Positions 14,157-27,084 of a DNA stretch of 64,000 nt are shown in pieces (the first letter of the stretch is position 1; each line of letters opens with the position of its first letter). Source of the DNA: Cydia pomonella (lineage: Eukaryota; Arthropoda; Insecta; Lepidoptera; Tortricidae); contig NC_084708.1 of NCBI RefSeq assembly GCF_033807575.1, positions 4,302,501-4,366,500 on the forward strand, read 5' to 3'. The notes under the pieces are model-generated. The model was not told the DNA's origin. It did no database searches and worked only from the letters and a program-made list of their open reading frames with translations. A program made the translations under genes and the position numbers.

Positions 14157-14520
14157 TAAATATTACACAAATTTCAATACAAGAATAAGCCCTTTTATGC
14201 GTCACATTATTATGCCTTCCTAAACGTGGAAAATGAAGGGAATTAAAGGAAATTTCGGGAACATCAAATACCTAAAGGAAGCCGAACGTCGAGGTCGAAC
14301 GTCTAGAGGTCAACCGGGAGAGGCAATAATTGTAGGCGGAGGTATACAGCAAGTGGTAAACAGAAAATACGGACTATTTTGATTTAGATTCGATTGGAAG
14401 AAGAAGTAATAATAATTTAGTCCTAATCTAGATATAGTCCTAAACATAGTTATAAATATTAGTAGCAAAGATATATTGATTAAGATGCGTTAAATCGAAG
14501 ACAACTTCGACAGGTAAACG

Positions 14521-14627
14521 AGATGGCGCAGTACAGCTCCATATATTTTGCGGTAACTCTGATTGTCAAAAGTTGACGTTTGACAATTCAGTGACCGCAA
14601 AACATCTGGCGCAGTACAGCGCCATCT
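14521..14627. mobile_element. Short foldback MITE
   Basis: The two halves are imperfect inverted copies: AGATGGCGCAGTACAGC at the left end against GCGCCATCT at the right, with matching internal TTTTGCGGT / ACCGCAAAA and a TTGTCAAA / TTTGACAA core. Non-coding. Confidence 0.6.
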
Positions 14628-14799
14628 GTTTTGGATATTAAAATAAGGAGCACGTTTTTTTCCTAGAGTTTACCTCTCTATTACACTCAATTCTCTTTGC
14701 TTGTATTAAGGCTACTAGGATATGACATGAATATAAATATATGGAGAAGTAATGTGGAGAAGACCGGCATGTACAATTTTTGGTTGGAAAGACCTTAAT

Positions 14800-15728
14800 A
14801 AAGACTGTATCGTTTATTATAAATACAACTTCACTTAGCCGTTTTTTTTTGGTATTACATTTTTATTTTAAAAATACCTTTAGTGTTTTATTAGTGCTTT
14901 AATAAGGTACACATTTCTCTCTGGGAGCTCAACGTAAAGCATATGGTTTAGACAGAATTTACCCAATCCGCCCGAGTAACAATAACGATTTCGGACAAAT
15001 ACTACAAAAAAAATTACGGATTGCGAACAAGACAACATTACACAAAAAAATCGTACTATGTGAACCGCAATTACACATGATTTGTAAAGCGAAACATCTG
15101 GGCATAGTCTAATCATATGTTTTAGTTTTAAAAAAAGTTTAGGATCTGTGCAATGTAGCCTTTTAGAGAAAATGGCATGTTACGACAACTCCGACTTTGA
15201 CATCCAATATAACTATAATGGAGCGTTTCTATCGACCCGCTCTAGCGATGGTTCGACGCCATGAATGTCCGATAGGCTTTGGTTTTTAGCGGATTCTTTT
15301 AGCTGTCTCCCTCATTTCGGTTGCATCAGAAATAGTCGGGAATCCAAAATGTTGCGTGAAAAATTGTTTTTAAGTAAATATAAAAATTTACATTTATTTT
15401 GCAGATGCTCAATTGAGCAACCATGAAGAGGACACTTGATAACATGTTTTGGCAGCATATTAACATTTTGTTTCTTTAAATCGTACCAAGGAGTCGGTAA
15501 ATAGTCTCAAATTAAGCTCGATATAGGCTTGTCCGAAATATTTTTGCTAGACGATTTTGAAAGCATCATAAAAGTCCCTAAAATAACAAAATATAAAACC
15601 TTCTTATATCAGATATGGCGTAAAAATACCCTCAGATCATACCCTAAGAACATAGTAATACAAAATAATAAACAAGTCAACAGTTAGACCAGGTTTATTC
15701 TGTATTTATAATAAACGATACAGTCTTT
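14800..15728. repeat. Segment bounded by a perfect 28-bp inverted repeat
   Basis: Bases 14800-14827 are the exact reverse complement of 15701-15728. The 873 bp between them has no recognised gene. It may be a non-autonomous DNA transposon with 28-bp termini, or two opposed copies of one repeat. No target-site duplication was found. Confidence 0.6.
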
Positions 15729-18700
15729 AGGACAAGAACTGTCGTATTTGTTTACGTATTTCACTCAGACATAGTCAGAAAGGAAGAGCTTCGCTCCTTC
15801 TGCTCTACCGACCTTCTCTAAGTGGAGTATGTGTATAAGAGGTGTGTGGAGTGCGTAAGAGTCTGTAAATGGTCTTACCTGAAGACTATCTCCCCGCATT
15901 GACCTTAAATGGTAGTAGCGATTTCGGTATACGGTAAAAACGGTACGGTTTCATTTTTATTTTATTTTTTATTTATTTATTAAAAAAACAATATCCGTTC
16001 GAGTTCATTATTTTATCATTATCCTAATAAAACGCCTCCTTAATTTTAATGTGTCAAGGGCGGATCCAGGCGGGGGCCATGGGGAGCGTGATGGCCCTGA
16101 GCCCTGGCTAGGTCTAGAAAACCAGTGGCGCCCTCCCCCCTGACTTTTTCAAATGAATGCTCTAAGATTACAACCTACTCAACAATTCAATGTGACCCGT
16201 GTGCTTCAGGCACGAAGTTACAGGAGAAACACCTCATGAAAGAGAGACATCATTATGTAAAATAGGTAATATACTATACACCCACTAACCTATATACAAC
16301 TTGACATTGAATTTGACATGCATAAGAACGTTATCATTATCTATGTAAATGATATCGATAACAAGATAAAATATAAATATAGAGCAAACAACACCGAAAC
16401 TCTAAGCCCACTGCTGTGATTTATAAATTGCATTAAACCATATTTAAGAAAATGTGCAAAAATAAACGAAAGCAAATATCTTTGTGCATTTCAACATCAA
16501 ACGCAAATAATTGTCCGCGTATCCTGATAAAAGAGTTTACCGAGTTTATGTCTCAGATATTTGCTCTAGGAAAATACTCAGTGCTCTATCGATCAACGCA
16601 CTTATCACTATCAAGTTCTGCAGACCGTTTAATGAATAAATGGGGTACAGTATTGACACACTGATATGTATGTCGCAAGGCAAAATTAGGTTTATTTGAA
16701 CGGAAGATAAAATTGCTATTGGCACATTATCTCATTAGAATTTGGGCTGTTGAGTAAAAGGGATCCTATGTCTGATCGAGCCGCCGATACGGACGTTTTA
16801 TTACACCAGCTTTAAAACACATCCCATCCCAACCGGTTTAGTTTCGAAAAGGAACGCAAGTGGCATAAAAATTAACAGCCTCACTTATACCAAGTGCCTT
16901 ATTACAAGCACTTGTAAAATCATCGAAATATCAATGTCGTGTCAATTACATTTTCGTATCTACATAAGCGTACTGGCGTATCTATTAGATACTTATGATG
17001 TTCATATAGTAAATAAAAGTATCCTGAAAACTCACCTTTAGGCGAAGTCTGATGAAAATACAGATTGCGCACACACTTGAAACTCAATTATGTTTCTAAT
17101 CTAAATATTTAGAGCTAGAGTTTTGTAAGTGCTCTCGATCTCAGTTTGTAATAGTAATGTTATTGTATTCACTGTGAGCCGGTATACAGCCCGGTTCGGT
17201 TGTCGCGACGCGAGGAGGCCGAGCGCCGGCGGCGGAGTGCCGACGCGCGGCGTCGCTCTTGTAAACAAACTCTGGTGGGGGCCCCGAAAACTTGGCCCGT
17301 CACTTACGTCAGCGCAGCGATCTGTCGCACAACATATCATGATAACAACTAACTCTACGACATGTTGCAATACTTGCAATTAGTGCTACTCTCCGATAAC
17401 TGTATCAAGTTTTCAACTACTGACCTGATTCAGTATACATACATTGTAATCATGAATTAAATAAAAATACGAGGGAAACATTGATAAAAATGTTGCTCAA
17501 AATTTTCCAAACAACATTCCTCTAAAAGCTTTATGTCAGCTCGTAAATCATACCAATGCACACGCAACAAGTCGATTTTAATATTCCTTTTATTGGGTAA
17601 GTTATCCGACTTCAAACGACATAGAACGAAATATAATCAAACGTATTTATGACACAGCTCGGGCAGAATTATGGTCATGGCGGGTATTAGGCTGGATATT
17701 TCCGAGGCGCATAGAAAACCGCTTTTTGCTCGGGCCTTTTGCTGTCTCGTATAAATATGTATACATCTATCCTTGTAAAGAAGCACAACATACGTATTTC
17801 ATGCTTTGTGTCTGTTTTTTAAAGTGTAAGTGACCGATCCGATTCGCACTCGTGCTTTGTATTTACATTGTTTCATTAAAGCAGATTAACCAAATAAAGC
17901 TGGACCTCGAGATCCCTACTACGAGTATTACTTCTACAAAGATCACATTAGATACTGGTTTGTTTGAGACGTACATTCGTCGTTTGGAAAGCATTCCTAT
18001 TGCTTCTTACAGTTCTAGCTGTAGTAAAAACTAGACTAATTGTCTTGGGCTACAGATAAAGTTGGCTCGCCATCGTCCTATCGCAAAGTGGGGTTCCAAT
18101 TAACTTTAAAATCAGCTGCAACACAAACTATGTATGGGCGAGTGTATGCATTCTTTAGCCATATATCTACTTCAAGCTTTGGCGTTTTTACAACAAATTC
18201 TAAGGTATCAGAACGTTAACGACTACCAACTGCAACTTTGTATTTTGCCCAGTTAGGTTAGGACTACTTTGAGTGGTAATGGTAAATCGCACACGTGTGC
18301 ATGCAATGTAAATTCTAAATTAAATGTGACGTTTGGATTCAGACTTCACCAACACTACTGCTGCAGTATTGCTGCGCGACATTACTGCTGCAAATCATGC
18401 AAATGTCAAAATTCCAAGCAGCAACAACGATGCAGATGAGATGGGCCTTGGACCCTGATATTGAGAAAAAACAACGGGTTGCACTCCGGGAGTGCCGGCA
18501 GAAGTGAAAACTTGAATATTAACGTTGTGCATTTTTGATATTTTGGAGAAATTGAGTAGCAGTTTTATAAAAAGACATAATTCTCTATTATACCTACGTA
18601 AATAAATTTGAGTGTGGAAGATATTTTGAAATGCGAATTTTAGTGTTAATATATATATATATATATATATAACATATACAGAGTACGCAGAGACACGAGC

Positions 18701-20643
18701 AGGACTACAGCCTACACAATCAGTAAATGTTAATGAATCGTTCACCCTCATATTAAGTAAAACGATCACGCTTCTTTTCTGTTATTTAAGTTTTTGGTAA
18801 GGAAAAATTTGAGTATCTACATTCATGGACACCCAACAACACAAAGATACAATACAACACATTGAACAAAGATTAAACCTCTTTAACCGTTATGACAGCA
18901 CTTTGATTATGAAGAAAATAAAATGTCACACTTGGATGAGACACGATTTGTCAAAAGTAACCAGTCTTCGATGACATTCAATTTGCACGTCACCATGATG
19001 TCACGTGTCCGTATTACGAATTTACAATTTGTCGGTCACGTGACACCTGAATTTTTTCCCCATCACAAAAAGTGCACAACACCGCTAAAGAAGTTTTCAC
19101 TTCAAAAAATGGCTGATCAGATGTCGATGTCTTCTATGGGCTGGGTGAGAGAGCAATTTCATGATCGGTCCCATAACAAAATTGGTTCAATATGGCCTAT
19201 ATAGTTCTCAAAGTATTTGGCTAAAAGCACAGTATCACAGAATAAATAATAGTACTAATAAGGGTTAAAAAAACACGCCGTATATGTGAGGCAGAGGTAG
19301 AACGAAGCACGTAGCTAAAAATAGTCCGCAGATGAATACTCCGAAATCAAATCCGTTTGAGATTAAAGTGATCGTGGTATAAAGGAGTTTGAATTAGATA
19401 CATGTGCTTAAAAAAAATAAAGGCAGAATGTGCATTCGATCCCAAACAGTCTTTCAATTTAAAAGCAAGTCCATATTGGAAATGTTTACTCACGAACCTC
19501 TTAAATACTTTAAAGATAATAATTAATAACGTATGGAAGAATTGTTAATGCTATGTTTAATGACTCATTGTCCTAGAACCTAAAAATAGAACAATTTAAG
19601 ACAGCGTGGGCTCGGCGGTATTGATTTCGAATAAGTTTACATACTCGTACGTGGCTTACTCAGCACATATTTATATTTAGCATCAGTCTTCTTACATATA
19701 GTATACTGTCTAGCTTCTGACAAAAATTGTTAGACAGATGCGAAGTGCGAACGCATTAATAATACATTTTTGGGATTTACTGCTCAAATTACACATTTTT
19801 TTTTTTATACCACGACGGTGGCAAACAAGCACACGGCCATGGACGCCTGCAACTCCAGAGGTGATATATGCGCGTTGCCGACCCTTAAATAAAATAATTA
19901 TAATTAAGAATAAAACTCCATTAACGTCATTAGATGCCACAAGCTCTGAGTAATAACATTTTAGAAGGTAATGAGAGAACTGTACAGTCGACGTCAAAGA
20001 TATGTATACACTTACTCCTTTGTAACAAGACTGTACTAGAAATACTTCGTAATGACATATATTAAAGAAATAGAAAATAGTTGACGGCTAACCTTGATAA
20101 ATAAGGGCATTATGGGAAATCCTTTTTGTTTTTATAGAAATATCAATATTAAAAGAGAAAGTTGTAGTCTACGAAAGCTGGTGTTGTCAATTTTAATAAA
20201 ACAAAATTTGAAATCGAACAAGCTCTATAGTTCTCTATCCATCTCACTGGGCATTTAATAAACGGGCGCAGGTCCACGTCCCCACAATCCTTTCTAAAAT
20301 CACTGCATGCATTTTCAATGACGAAGTGCGAAAATGTCATCATTAATTTCATGTCTATAAAAATATGAGGTTTATACTGACACTCTCAGTTTGTTCTACA
20401 TATGATAATCTCTAAAACATTCATTTTGAAAAACATTTATGTAAAATAGACTATTTCATATATAAAAGTCTAAATAACTTGTAATTGCAATGCGGCGGTG
20501 TATGTTTTATTGCGTGCAAAAATATCTAACACTATCTAATTCATTGGGCCATGACAGCGTCTAATCATTTATTTTCACGCGCGTGTTTATGTAAAACATT
20601 ACTGACTGTACATTTCTAAGGTACAGATGTAGTGAGTGTGTTT
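15729..20643. other. No gene seen; CpG-rich patch and TA microsatellite
   Basis: AT-rich DNA. A CpG-rich patch at about 17175-17300 stands out and could be a promoter or non-coding first exon of an unseen transcript. A TA microsatellite lies at about 18648-18670. A retroelement tail at 19795-19890 is listed separately. Confidence 0.4.
19795..19890 (-). repeat. Retroelement 3'-tail copy
   Basis: A poly-T run, then GGTGGCAAACAAGCACACGG and GCGCGTTGCCGACCC: the same tail as at 56196-56310 but with the middle deleted. Confidence 0.6.
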
Positions 20644-20911
20644 GACAACCGGTTTGGCCTAGTGGGTAGTGACCCTACCTACGAAGCTGATGGTCCCGGG
20701 TTCAAATCCTGGTAAGGGCATTTATTCGTGTGATGAGCATGAATATTTGTTACTGAGTCATGGGTGTTTTCTATGTATTTAAGTATTTATAAATATTTAT
20801 ATATTATATATATCGTTGTCTAAGTACCCTCAACACAAGCCTTATTGAGCTTACTGTGGGACTTGGTCAATTTGTGTAATAATGTCGTATAATATTTATT
20901 TATTTATTTAG
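20644..20911 (+). mobile_element. tRNA-derived SINE, family S2, copy 1
   Basis: The head carries an A-box-like GGCCTAGTGGGTAG and a B-box-like GGGTTCAAATCC at tRNA spacing. The body, with AAGCCTTATTGAGCTTACTG, ends in TTTATT repeats. Further copies lie at 21640, 29629 (reverse, interrupted) and 58862 (reverse). The family is defined by these four copies. Confidence 0.8.
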
Positions 20912-21154
20912 TGAACAATCCTTTTCCATCGTATTTTCACGGAAACGTACGAATGCCATCCTATTGCAGTCAGCCTCAGTACGAAAAGTACTGAAGCCGA
21001 CTGAAGTGGCGTGATAAATACGAATACGAACGCTTACGTGAAAAACGTTGGCAAAGAAATATGTCTGTATCTCATCGTATAAAAATGTATGTAGATGACT
21101 GTATCTGCCTATACGAATACAAATAGGATACACGTGGACTACTGTATGTACAGC

Positions 21155-21347
21155 TGTACCCCTAGTGTAAATATTTTCGACAGCGAAACGTTACGTACGC
21201 GTTTGCGTTAAGTGTCATTTTGTATGAGATTTTTGACTTTCCAAAACGTCCCGCTTGGCGCGCTGTTAAAAAACCCATACAAAATGAGACTTAACGCAAA
21301 CGCGTTCGTCACGTTTCGCTATTGACTAAATTTACACTAGGGGCACT
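21155..21347. mobile_element. MITE with long terminal inverted repeats
   Basis: The left terminus CCCCTAGTGTAAAT and its complement ATTTACACTAGGGG bound the element. Inside, the pair GCGAAACGT / ACGTTTCGC and an ACGCGTTTGCGTTAAGT block with its complement extend the inverted repeat to roughly 70 bp per side. No coding frame. Confidence 0.75.
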
Positions 21348-21639
21348 GAATTGAGCTCGTGGCAACTCAAATTTCAGAATCACGCAAACGACCAAAATTT
21401 ATACCGAATATCAAAACCTTATGAAAGTCAAGATGATATCAATATAATATCATGTTAGTAAGATTTGCTGACGCAGGCTCGCCCGGTTAATATTAATGTG
21501 GAATATAAAACAGTTGTGTGTTATCGGCCAATCAGTGTGGCTATATGGGTGTTGAATAAAAACGGTATGTATGTATCTGTGATGGGTTGTGAGGGCTTCA
21601 TTGATTGGCAGGCAAGGTCTGCTCTCATTAACTAACATT

Positions 21640-21890
21640 TGACGAACTGTCTGGCGTAGTGACTAGTGACCCCTGCCTATGAAGCCAATGGTCCCGAGTT
21701 CAAATCCTGGTAAGGGCATTTATTTGTGTGATGAGCACGGATATTTGTTCCTGAATCATGGGTGTTTACTATATATCTAAGTATTTATATATTATATATA
21801 TCGTTGTCTAAGTACCCACAACACAAGCCTTATTGAGCTCAGTGTGGGACTTAGTCAATATGTGTAATAATGTCCTATAATTACTTACTT
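21640..21890 (+). mobile_element. tRNA-derived SINE, family S2, copy 2
   Basis: Same body as copy 1 (20644), with CCCGAGTTCAAATCCTGG as B-box region. The A-box has drifted. It ends near ATAATGTCCTATAATT. Confidence 0.78.
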
Positions 21891-21964
21891 ACGATGACGC
21901 TAATGGAAAATGTTGGTTCCCGTACAAAAATATGAGAAGTTTGGGTAATTTTCCATGGTCCATG

Positions 21965-22036
21965 GATATATTCCCATTTCTCCCCGTCCCACGTGACCAC
22001 CGCCATAAATGAGGCGGGGACACATTGGAAATACAC
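21965..22036. mobile_element. hAT-like MITE, family M1, copy 1
   Basis: A short palindromic copy: TATTCCCATTT at the left, CACGTGACCACCGCCAT and GAGGCGGGGACA inside, and GGAAATACACT at the right. The family is best defined by the 45301 copy, which has a perfect 8-bp target duplication. Confidence 0.6.
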
Positions 22037-22387
22037 TCACACTAATAATGGTCAGCTAAGGCAGGAAGGCTTTTCTGCAAGTAGCTGATTTGCATTGATT
22101 TAAGAAATAGATGTAATAATACATCTAAACCAGTTTCAGTCCCAAAACTCTGCTACGTTTTTTTAGCGTTACAAAAAAAAGAGAAACAAGCTTGAATTCT
22201 TTTTATTGAAAAAGGTTTTTTTAAATCAGTAACTACTTACTCAGTAAGTTACTTATAAAAACAAAAGAAAATAATGTAAACGATCGCATATGATTTATAA
22301 TTGCTATCGAAAAATAAAACGATATCAAGTAAAAAGTAGTTTACGACATACTCAAGTTAGGAATTAATTTAAAATAAAAACCAATGC

Positions 22388-22459
22388 TACAGTCAGCTGC
22401 AGAGATAACTGATCCCCAAATTTTTAAGGGGGGTCAACCATCTCTGCAGCGGACTGTAC
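22388..22459. mobile_element. Hairpin MITE, family M3, copy 1
   Basis: Left arm ACAGTCAGCTGCAGAGA, right arm TCTCTGCAGCGGACTGT, with a GATCCCC / GGGGGGTC pair inside. The same family occurs at 33758. This copy lies just beyond the probable poly(A) signal (22523-22528) of the MADF-BESS gene. Confidence 0.7.
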
Positions 22460-22862
22460 TTATAGTGATTAACGCAGTAGCAGTATTTATATTGGTGATT
22501 AGAAGAAAATTATATTCTAAGGTTTATTCAACCATTAGGTTTAACCATTGTTAATATTCTTAAACAATTGCAGGTGTCACACTACTAGTACTGGTTGTAA
22601 TGAAATAAGACACTGTATAATAATAATTTTACAAACTGACTCAATTATTACCATAGATTTTGTCAGTTTCATAGTTACTTTTGGGACTGAGACACATCAG
22701 GAGTTAAAAAAAAGTATTAAATTATATAACATTGTAAAGATTTAATGAGTCTATTATGTCCATATATGTTTTAAATTAAATCCCTATGGCAAATCACATC
22801 ACATCTTCATGCATTCGCAAGATTTCAGTTCAACTAAAGTGTCTAAAATAAACTTATTTAAC

Positions 22863-23647
22863 TTAGATCATATTTAAAGGAGTTTTGTCGTCCACATCAC
22901 TTTTCTTCTGCACAATCTGTTGCAAATCATGTTCCTGGACCACAGCGAATATTTTACTCTTGGCCACATTCAGATGGTACGGAGAAAAGGTCTTCAGCGT
23001 GGCTCCAATGCTCAGAAGGAAAGAGTCCACCGGGTCACAGGGGTCGAACTCCGAGAGCCCTGTCGTACTTGGCTCCCCAACACTCGCTGAAGGATTTTCT
23101 ACCTCAACCTCCTCATATTTCTTTTTCTTTCTCTTTTTCTTAATACCAGACTTCTTACCTTTCGCCTTAATCGGCTTTTCTTCATTGGAATCATCGGTGT
23201 TATGATCAGGGATGTCTGGGTCGTCATCCACATCACAGTCCCTTTGGTTCTTTTCATCCCACGAAAACTCGCCGTTCTGTATCAGAATATCCCTATAAAA
23301 CGGTCTCATGAAAGCAAGATCGCTTTCGTACTTATACAGCTTCACTCGCTTACCGGAGTTGCTTAGTGTTTTCCTCAATATACGGCGATTAATGTCTCTG
23401 ATGTTGATCCACCTCGCCTTGCACACAGCCGCTATAAAAAAATACGAGCGTAAGCGTTGCGTCGTAAATTGTAAACGAATTCAACTCAAATCGTAAACTC
23501 ACCGGGCCGCTTGAGTTCATCGCCTATCTTCTGCCAGACGACTTCTCTGGCATTAAAGTCCATGTACTGGGGGTTATTATGGTCATAGAGCACGGTATTG
23601 TCTCTGACTAAGCCAATAAGTTTTAAGTCTAGTTTTTCGTTGAACAT
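22863..23647 (-). CDS. MADF-BESS domain DNA-binding protein
   Basis: Two coding exons on the minus strand: 23647-23503 and 23431-22863, joined in phase 1 across a 71-bp intron with GT/AG ends. They give 237 residues. Residues about 8-97 form a MADF domain (Myb/SANT-like DNA-binding), shown by LIGLVRDNTVLYD, VVWQKIGDEL, VCKARWINIRDINRR and FYRDIL. An acidic linker and a very basic stretch at 136-153 (probable nuclear signal) follow. A BESS motif (protein interaction) lies at about 181-219, containing DSFLLSIGATLKTFSP. This order matches insect Adf-1/Stonewall-like transcription regulators, but the exact orthologue is not identifiable. The ATG at 23647 follows an AAA context; the frame stays open upstream but has no ATG. 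A GC-rich 5' flank (23650-23790) suits a promoter. Confidence 0.88.
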
Positions 23648-23649
23648 TT

Positions 23650-23800
23650 TGAGGTTACGCGGAGGAGCGTTTAGAACAGACTGGCGCGCGGGGCGGGAAC
23701 GTGCGCCGCGGTCGTGTCGCGAGGGTCGTTCGGTCGCCGATCGATTCTCGCTCGCACCGCAACGGCGATGGCGGCCCGGCAAGCTGGCAACGTCGAGATC
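23650..23800 (-). promoter_or_regulatory. GC-rich 5' flank of the MADF-BESS gene
   Basis: A CpG-rich block immediately upstream of the start codon contrasts with the AT-rich surroundings. Probably 5' UTR plus promoter. No specific core element was assigned. Confidence 0.4.
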
Positions 23801-24858
23801 GAATCGGATTCGTCGGGTCTTTATCTTTACTACTTTTATTTACATCTAACTGTAAACTATTGTGGCGAATCAGTCAATTAAAAAATCGGTGATTGGTAAT
23901 CGAGATCAAATTCTGAATTGAATATAGAATAGAAGCGTAACTGGCAAATGTTTTTAATTTTGTTGTTAAAAAAATATTTTTTGTAGTCACATTTCGATTC
24001 TGTACAATACAAGCGCAATTTGGACATACGTATGCCCTAAAAAAACTTCCACTGAATTAAAAAAGTATGGTGTTTTTGTAATTCGACGGAAAATAATTTT
24101 CTCGGGACAAGTTAGTGTAATTATTCGACTTAGAATAAGGAGCTCTTCAAACCAACCAAATTTTATCCACATCTATCTAAAAAAATCTACAAATCATCGG
24201 CCCAATTAGGTACACCAATGGTTTACGAGTTTACGAAATTTTAGGCACAGACAGCGCATTAATTAAGTTGTAGAAAACGCCTAACAAAAACGTTACATCT
24301 GATAACGAGATTTATAATCCGTAAACATAAGGAATTTAAAATTTAATGAACATTCCACTTCTGCTAAATGTTTAGCATTTTCCGTTCCGAGAACAATCCT
24401 AAAATAGTGCAACCAATCAAGCTGTCTGATTGATAATATTGATATAGATTGACATTATACTAATGGTAAATGACGAACTGATCACCCTTTTCGCAAAGTT
24501 GCTGTGCGTCTATTCAATCACTCACATTGATGTTGATTGAAAGAAGTGTTTTTTGTCTGGAACGGTCAATAATAAGTGATCATTGAGCGATTTGTCGATG
24601 TAAACCAATACAATTTATTTCATAGATTTTTCAATAGAATTATACTTCTCTTATATTTTCTAATCATAAATAGTATCCTGCCAAAACCGAAACCAAGCTT
24701 CGGTTTTGCTATAGTTTCGGCTGGAACCGAGCCTTAGGCTGAAATATGATTTTTATACTGAATCCTGCCGAAACCTTCGGTCGGACACTAAACTTACGAT
24801 TTAACCGACTTGAAGGCGTAGATATCCGGGGACAGTACTGAACAATTTCAACAGATAT

Positions 24859-24935
24859 AGTCTGTGCGGAAAGAGAAGAGTCGTGGAATATAAGGGAATC
24901 AATACGTTCTATGACTCGTCTCTTTCCGCAGACTA
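24859..24935. mobile_element. Hairpin MITE, family M2, copy 1
   Basis: Left arm TCTGTGCGGAAAGAGAAGAG, right arm CTCGTCTCTTTCCGCAGA, with a degenerate centre. The second copy is at 33491. Confidence 0.7.
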
Positions 24936-25225
24936 CTAATAGTACTAATTACAAAGCAAAATCTCAAAGCCAGCATTCATGTCATTGTCACCCATCAGTA
25001 CGATCAACAGGTAAATATCCAGTTACCTACTCTGTAACAACTTTCACATAAGGGCTGGTCGCACCAGACCGTCTGTCACCGTTAAAGCGTTCGCTAAACT
25101 TTTGTTGTATGGGAAATTTCATAGTTCACTGCTGAGTGACGTTGATCAGTTCGTTCATTGTGGTTGGTGAAACAGGCAATTGAGTCTTCGGGCAGTTTGC
25201 TTTTTAGAAGCACTATCAAGTTTTT

Positions 25226-25380
25226 AATTGACATTGCCGAAGGTCTCAGTTTTGAACTTTTGACTCGGGCAAACTGCTTTTGTATGTCCGAATGTTAGGC
25301 TCTACAGGTTGCAATTCCCAACCGAGTCACGTGAAATTTGGTGAGCAGGTTCATTAAATAGTTTTTTTTGTCGTTTCGGA
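25226..25380. repeat. Dispersed repeat, also at 33935
   Basis: Shares with 33935-34090 the order GAAGGTCTC, TTTGACTCGGGCAA, CTGCTTT, a GTTGCAATTC-like block, GAAATTT and TTTTTTGTCG. No coding frame; class unknown. Confidence 0.5.
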
Positions 25381-26489
25381 AATGTACTAAATGGTGAAAA
25401 TTGGCATAAAGGACTTAAGTGCCATTAGCGTCTACGACACTGGTGATGTGATAATGGCCCAAGAATTTAGTTTATTTTTATTTTTAAGCTTTTCAATCTT
25501 AACTCGAGGTCTTAAGCCCCACCGCTCACAGAGCTACTAGTTTATTTTAATTTATTTATTTAGGTCTTTACAATATTACATTATTAGGCACACATTCGAA
25601 TTTTAGATATCCTAAGCTTATTGCACAACTTATTATAGGCAAACACTGCTTGTGTAAACTTAATCTGGCTAGACTAGCTAGAATAGCTAGAACATGCAAT
25701 ATTATAGATATTCTACAAAATAATGCGCCTTAAAACCTTAATTCGATGAGAACTTGACGTGTAGATTCTCTCTGTATGATAAGTAGGGAGAGTCCGGGAG
25801 GCTTGTCCAGGTGAAAAATGTGCCAGAATTTAAATTTTAAATTATTACTGCACTCCAATATCACCTAATGATGAATGATATGATTCCCCTACATATATCT
25901 AATGCACCCACGTCGTGCAGTATGTGTTTGCGAGAGCAAAGCACGCACTAATCTTGACATCAAATTGTTTAGATACTTTATGGTTCCGAATAAAGTCATG
26001 TCGGTACGCCGGTAGAGCAAAAAGTACCGCCCTTCATCAAATCAGTGAACTTAGAAGTTCCTTTAAACCTCGTCAAAAAAAGTCAAAATATTAAATAAAT
26101 TTTACAACCGTCAAAGTGGCTCATAAAAATGGCCGAGCCCTAGCAACAGAACCAGAAAGAAATATATCGGAAACATATCGATAGCCTACAGAAGAAGTTT
26201 TAGAAAGTTAATCCTGTATTGGGTTACCGGGTTAATGCAGATACTCGACTCATTCTTAAAAATATCACTGGCTATGCGTATTCGTAATTTGTGATAATTG
26301 AAGCCTGACGTGAATATGAAGGAATGTGCCCGAAGACTTGTAAAAATTATAAAAGACTTATTAATAGGACTTATGTCCCGGCGACAAGTTTCTAAAATTG
26401 CGAAATATCTACATAGATTGAAATTTCCTTTTCCAGAATGAAAGTTTCCTTAATATCCTATGAAATTTTCCTTAAATTTTCATGAACGC

Positions 26490-26600
26490 CTCCGCCCCAC
26501 GTGACCACCGCCATGCAAGAGGCGGGCATACCTAGATGGGAATGATTTGTATGTAGCGCCTATTCCCATCTGTGCGGGGGGGACATATGAGAATACACCT
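26490..26600. mobile_element. hAT-like MITE, family M1, copy 2
   Basis: Contains CACGTGACCACCGCCAT, GAGGCGGGCATA and TATTCCCATCTGTG, and ends GAGAATACACC. The left terminus is eroded. Confidence 0.6.
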
Positions 26601-26603
26601 TTT

Positions 26604-26790
26604 TAGGGTTCAGTACCATAAAGGTACAAAAGGAACCCTTATGGTGCGACTCTGTTCGTCCGTCCGTCCATCTGTAAATATCTCGAGAACCACTTACGCT
26701 ATCGATTTGAAATTTGGAACAGTTATGAACAACGCTAACCCAGACACATTGAAAGTATTATTTTGTTATTTTATTTTTAATAACTATGGG
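26604..26790. repeat. Repeat with GTCCGTCCGTC tract
   Basis: Begins AGGGTTCAGTACCATAAAGG and includes GTTCGTCCGTCCGTCCATC and ATCTCGAGAACCACTTA. From memory this resembles a block common in moth genomes; a weaker match is near 29535-29600. Class not assigned. Confidence 0.4.
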
Positions 26791-27084
26791 AAATGCCTCA
26801 AATGGCCAATATAAATTTCGAAGTCTAGTGACTAGGTCAAGTGGGGTATCATTTGAAAGAGCTTAAATTGAACATTCCAAAACATTTTTTTACTATTTTT
26901 ATGTAGTGGAAAAAAAAAATATTTAGGGAGAAAAATGTGAACAAAAATACCATTCCCCCCCCCCCCATTCCTCCCTCCGAAGTTTACCGAAGAAAAAATA
27001 CGTGTATTACATCGCGCAAACTAGTTAACAATTTGCCGATAGATGGCGCTTTACTCAAATATACTGCATGCAGCTGGCCCATGC

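Noticed and set aside
18923..19204. 93-codon ATG-started plus-strand frame
   Set aside because: No recognisable domain, no splice context, and composition like its surroundings.
20651..20720. Possible tRNA gene
   Set aside because: A- and B-box sequences are present, but the segment is the head of a SINE repeated four times in the window and does not fold into a full tRNA.
24667..24785. Repeated CCGAAACC / CTTCGGT motifs
   Set aside because: Short imperfect local repeats with no consistent unit. Could be a decayed MITE but not demonstrable by eye.
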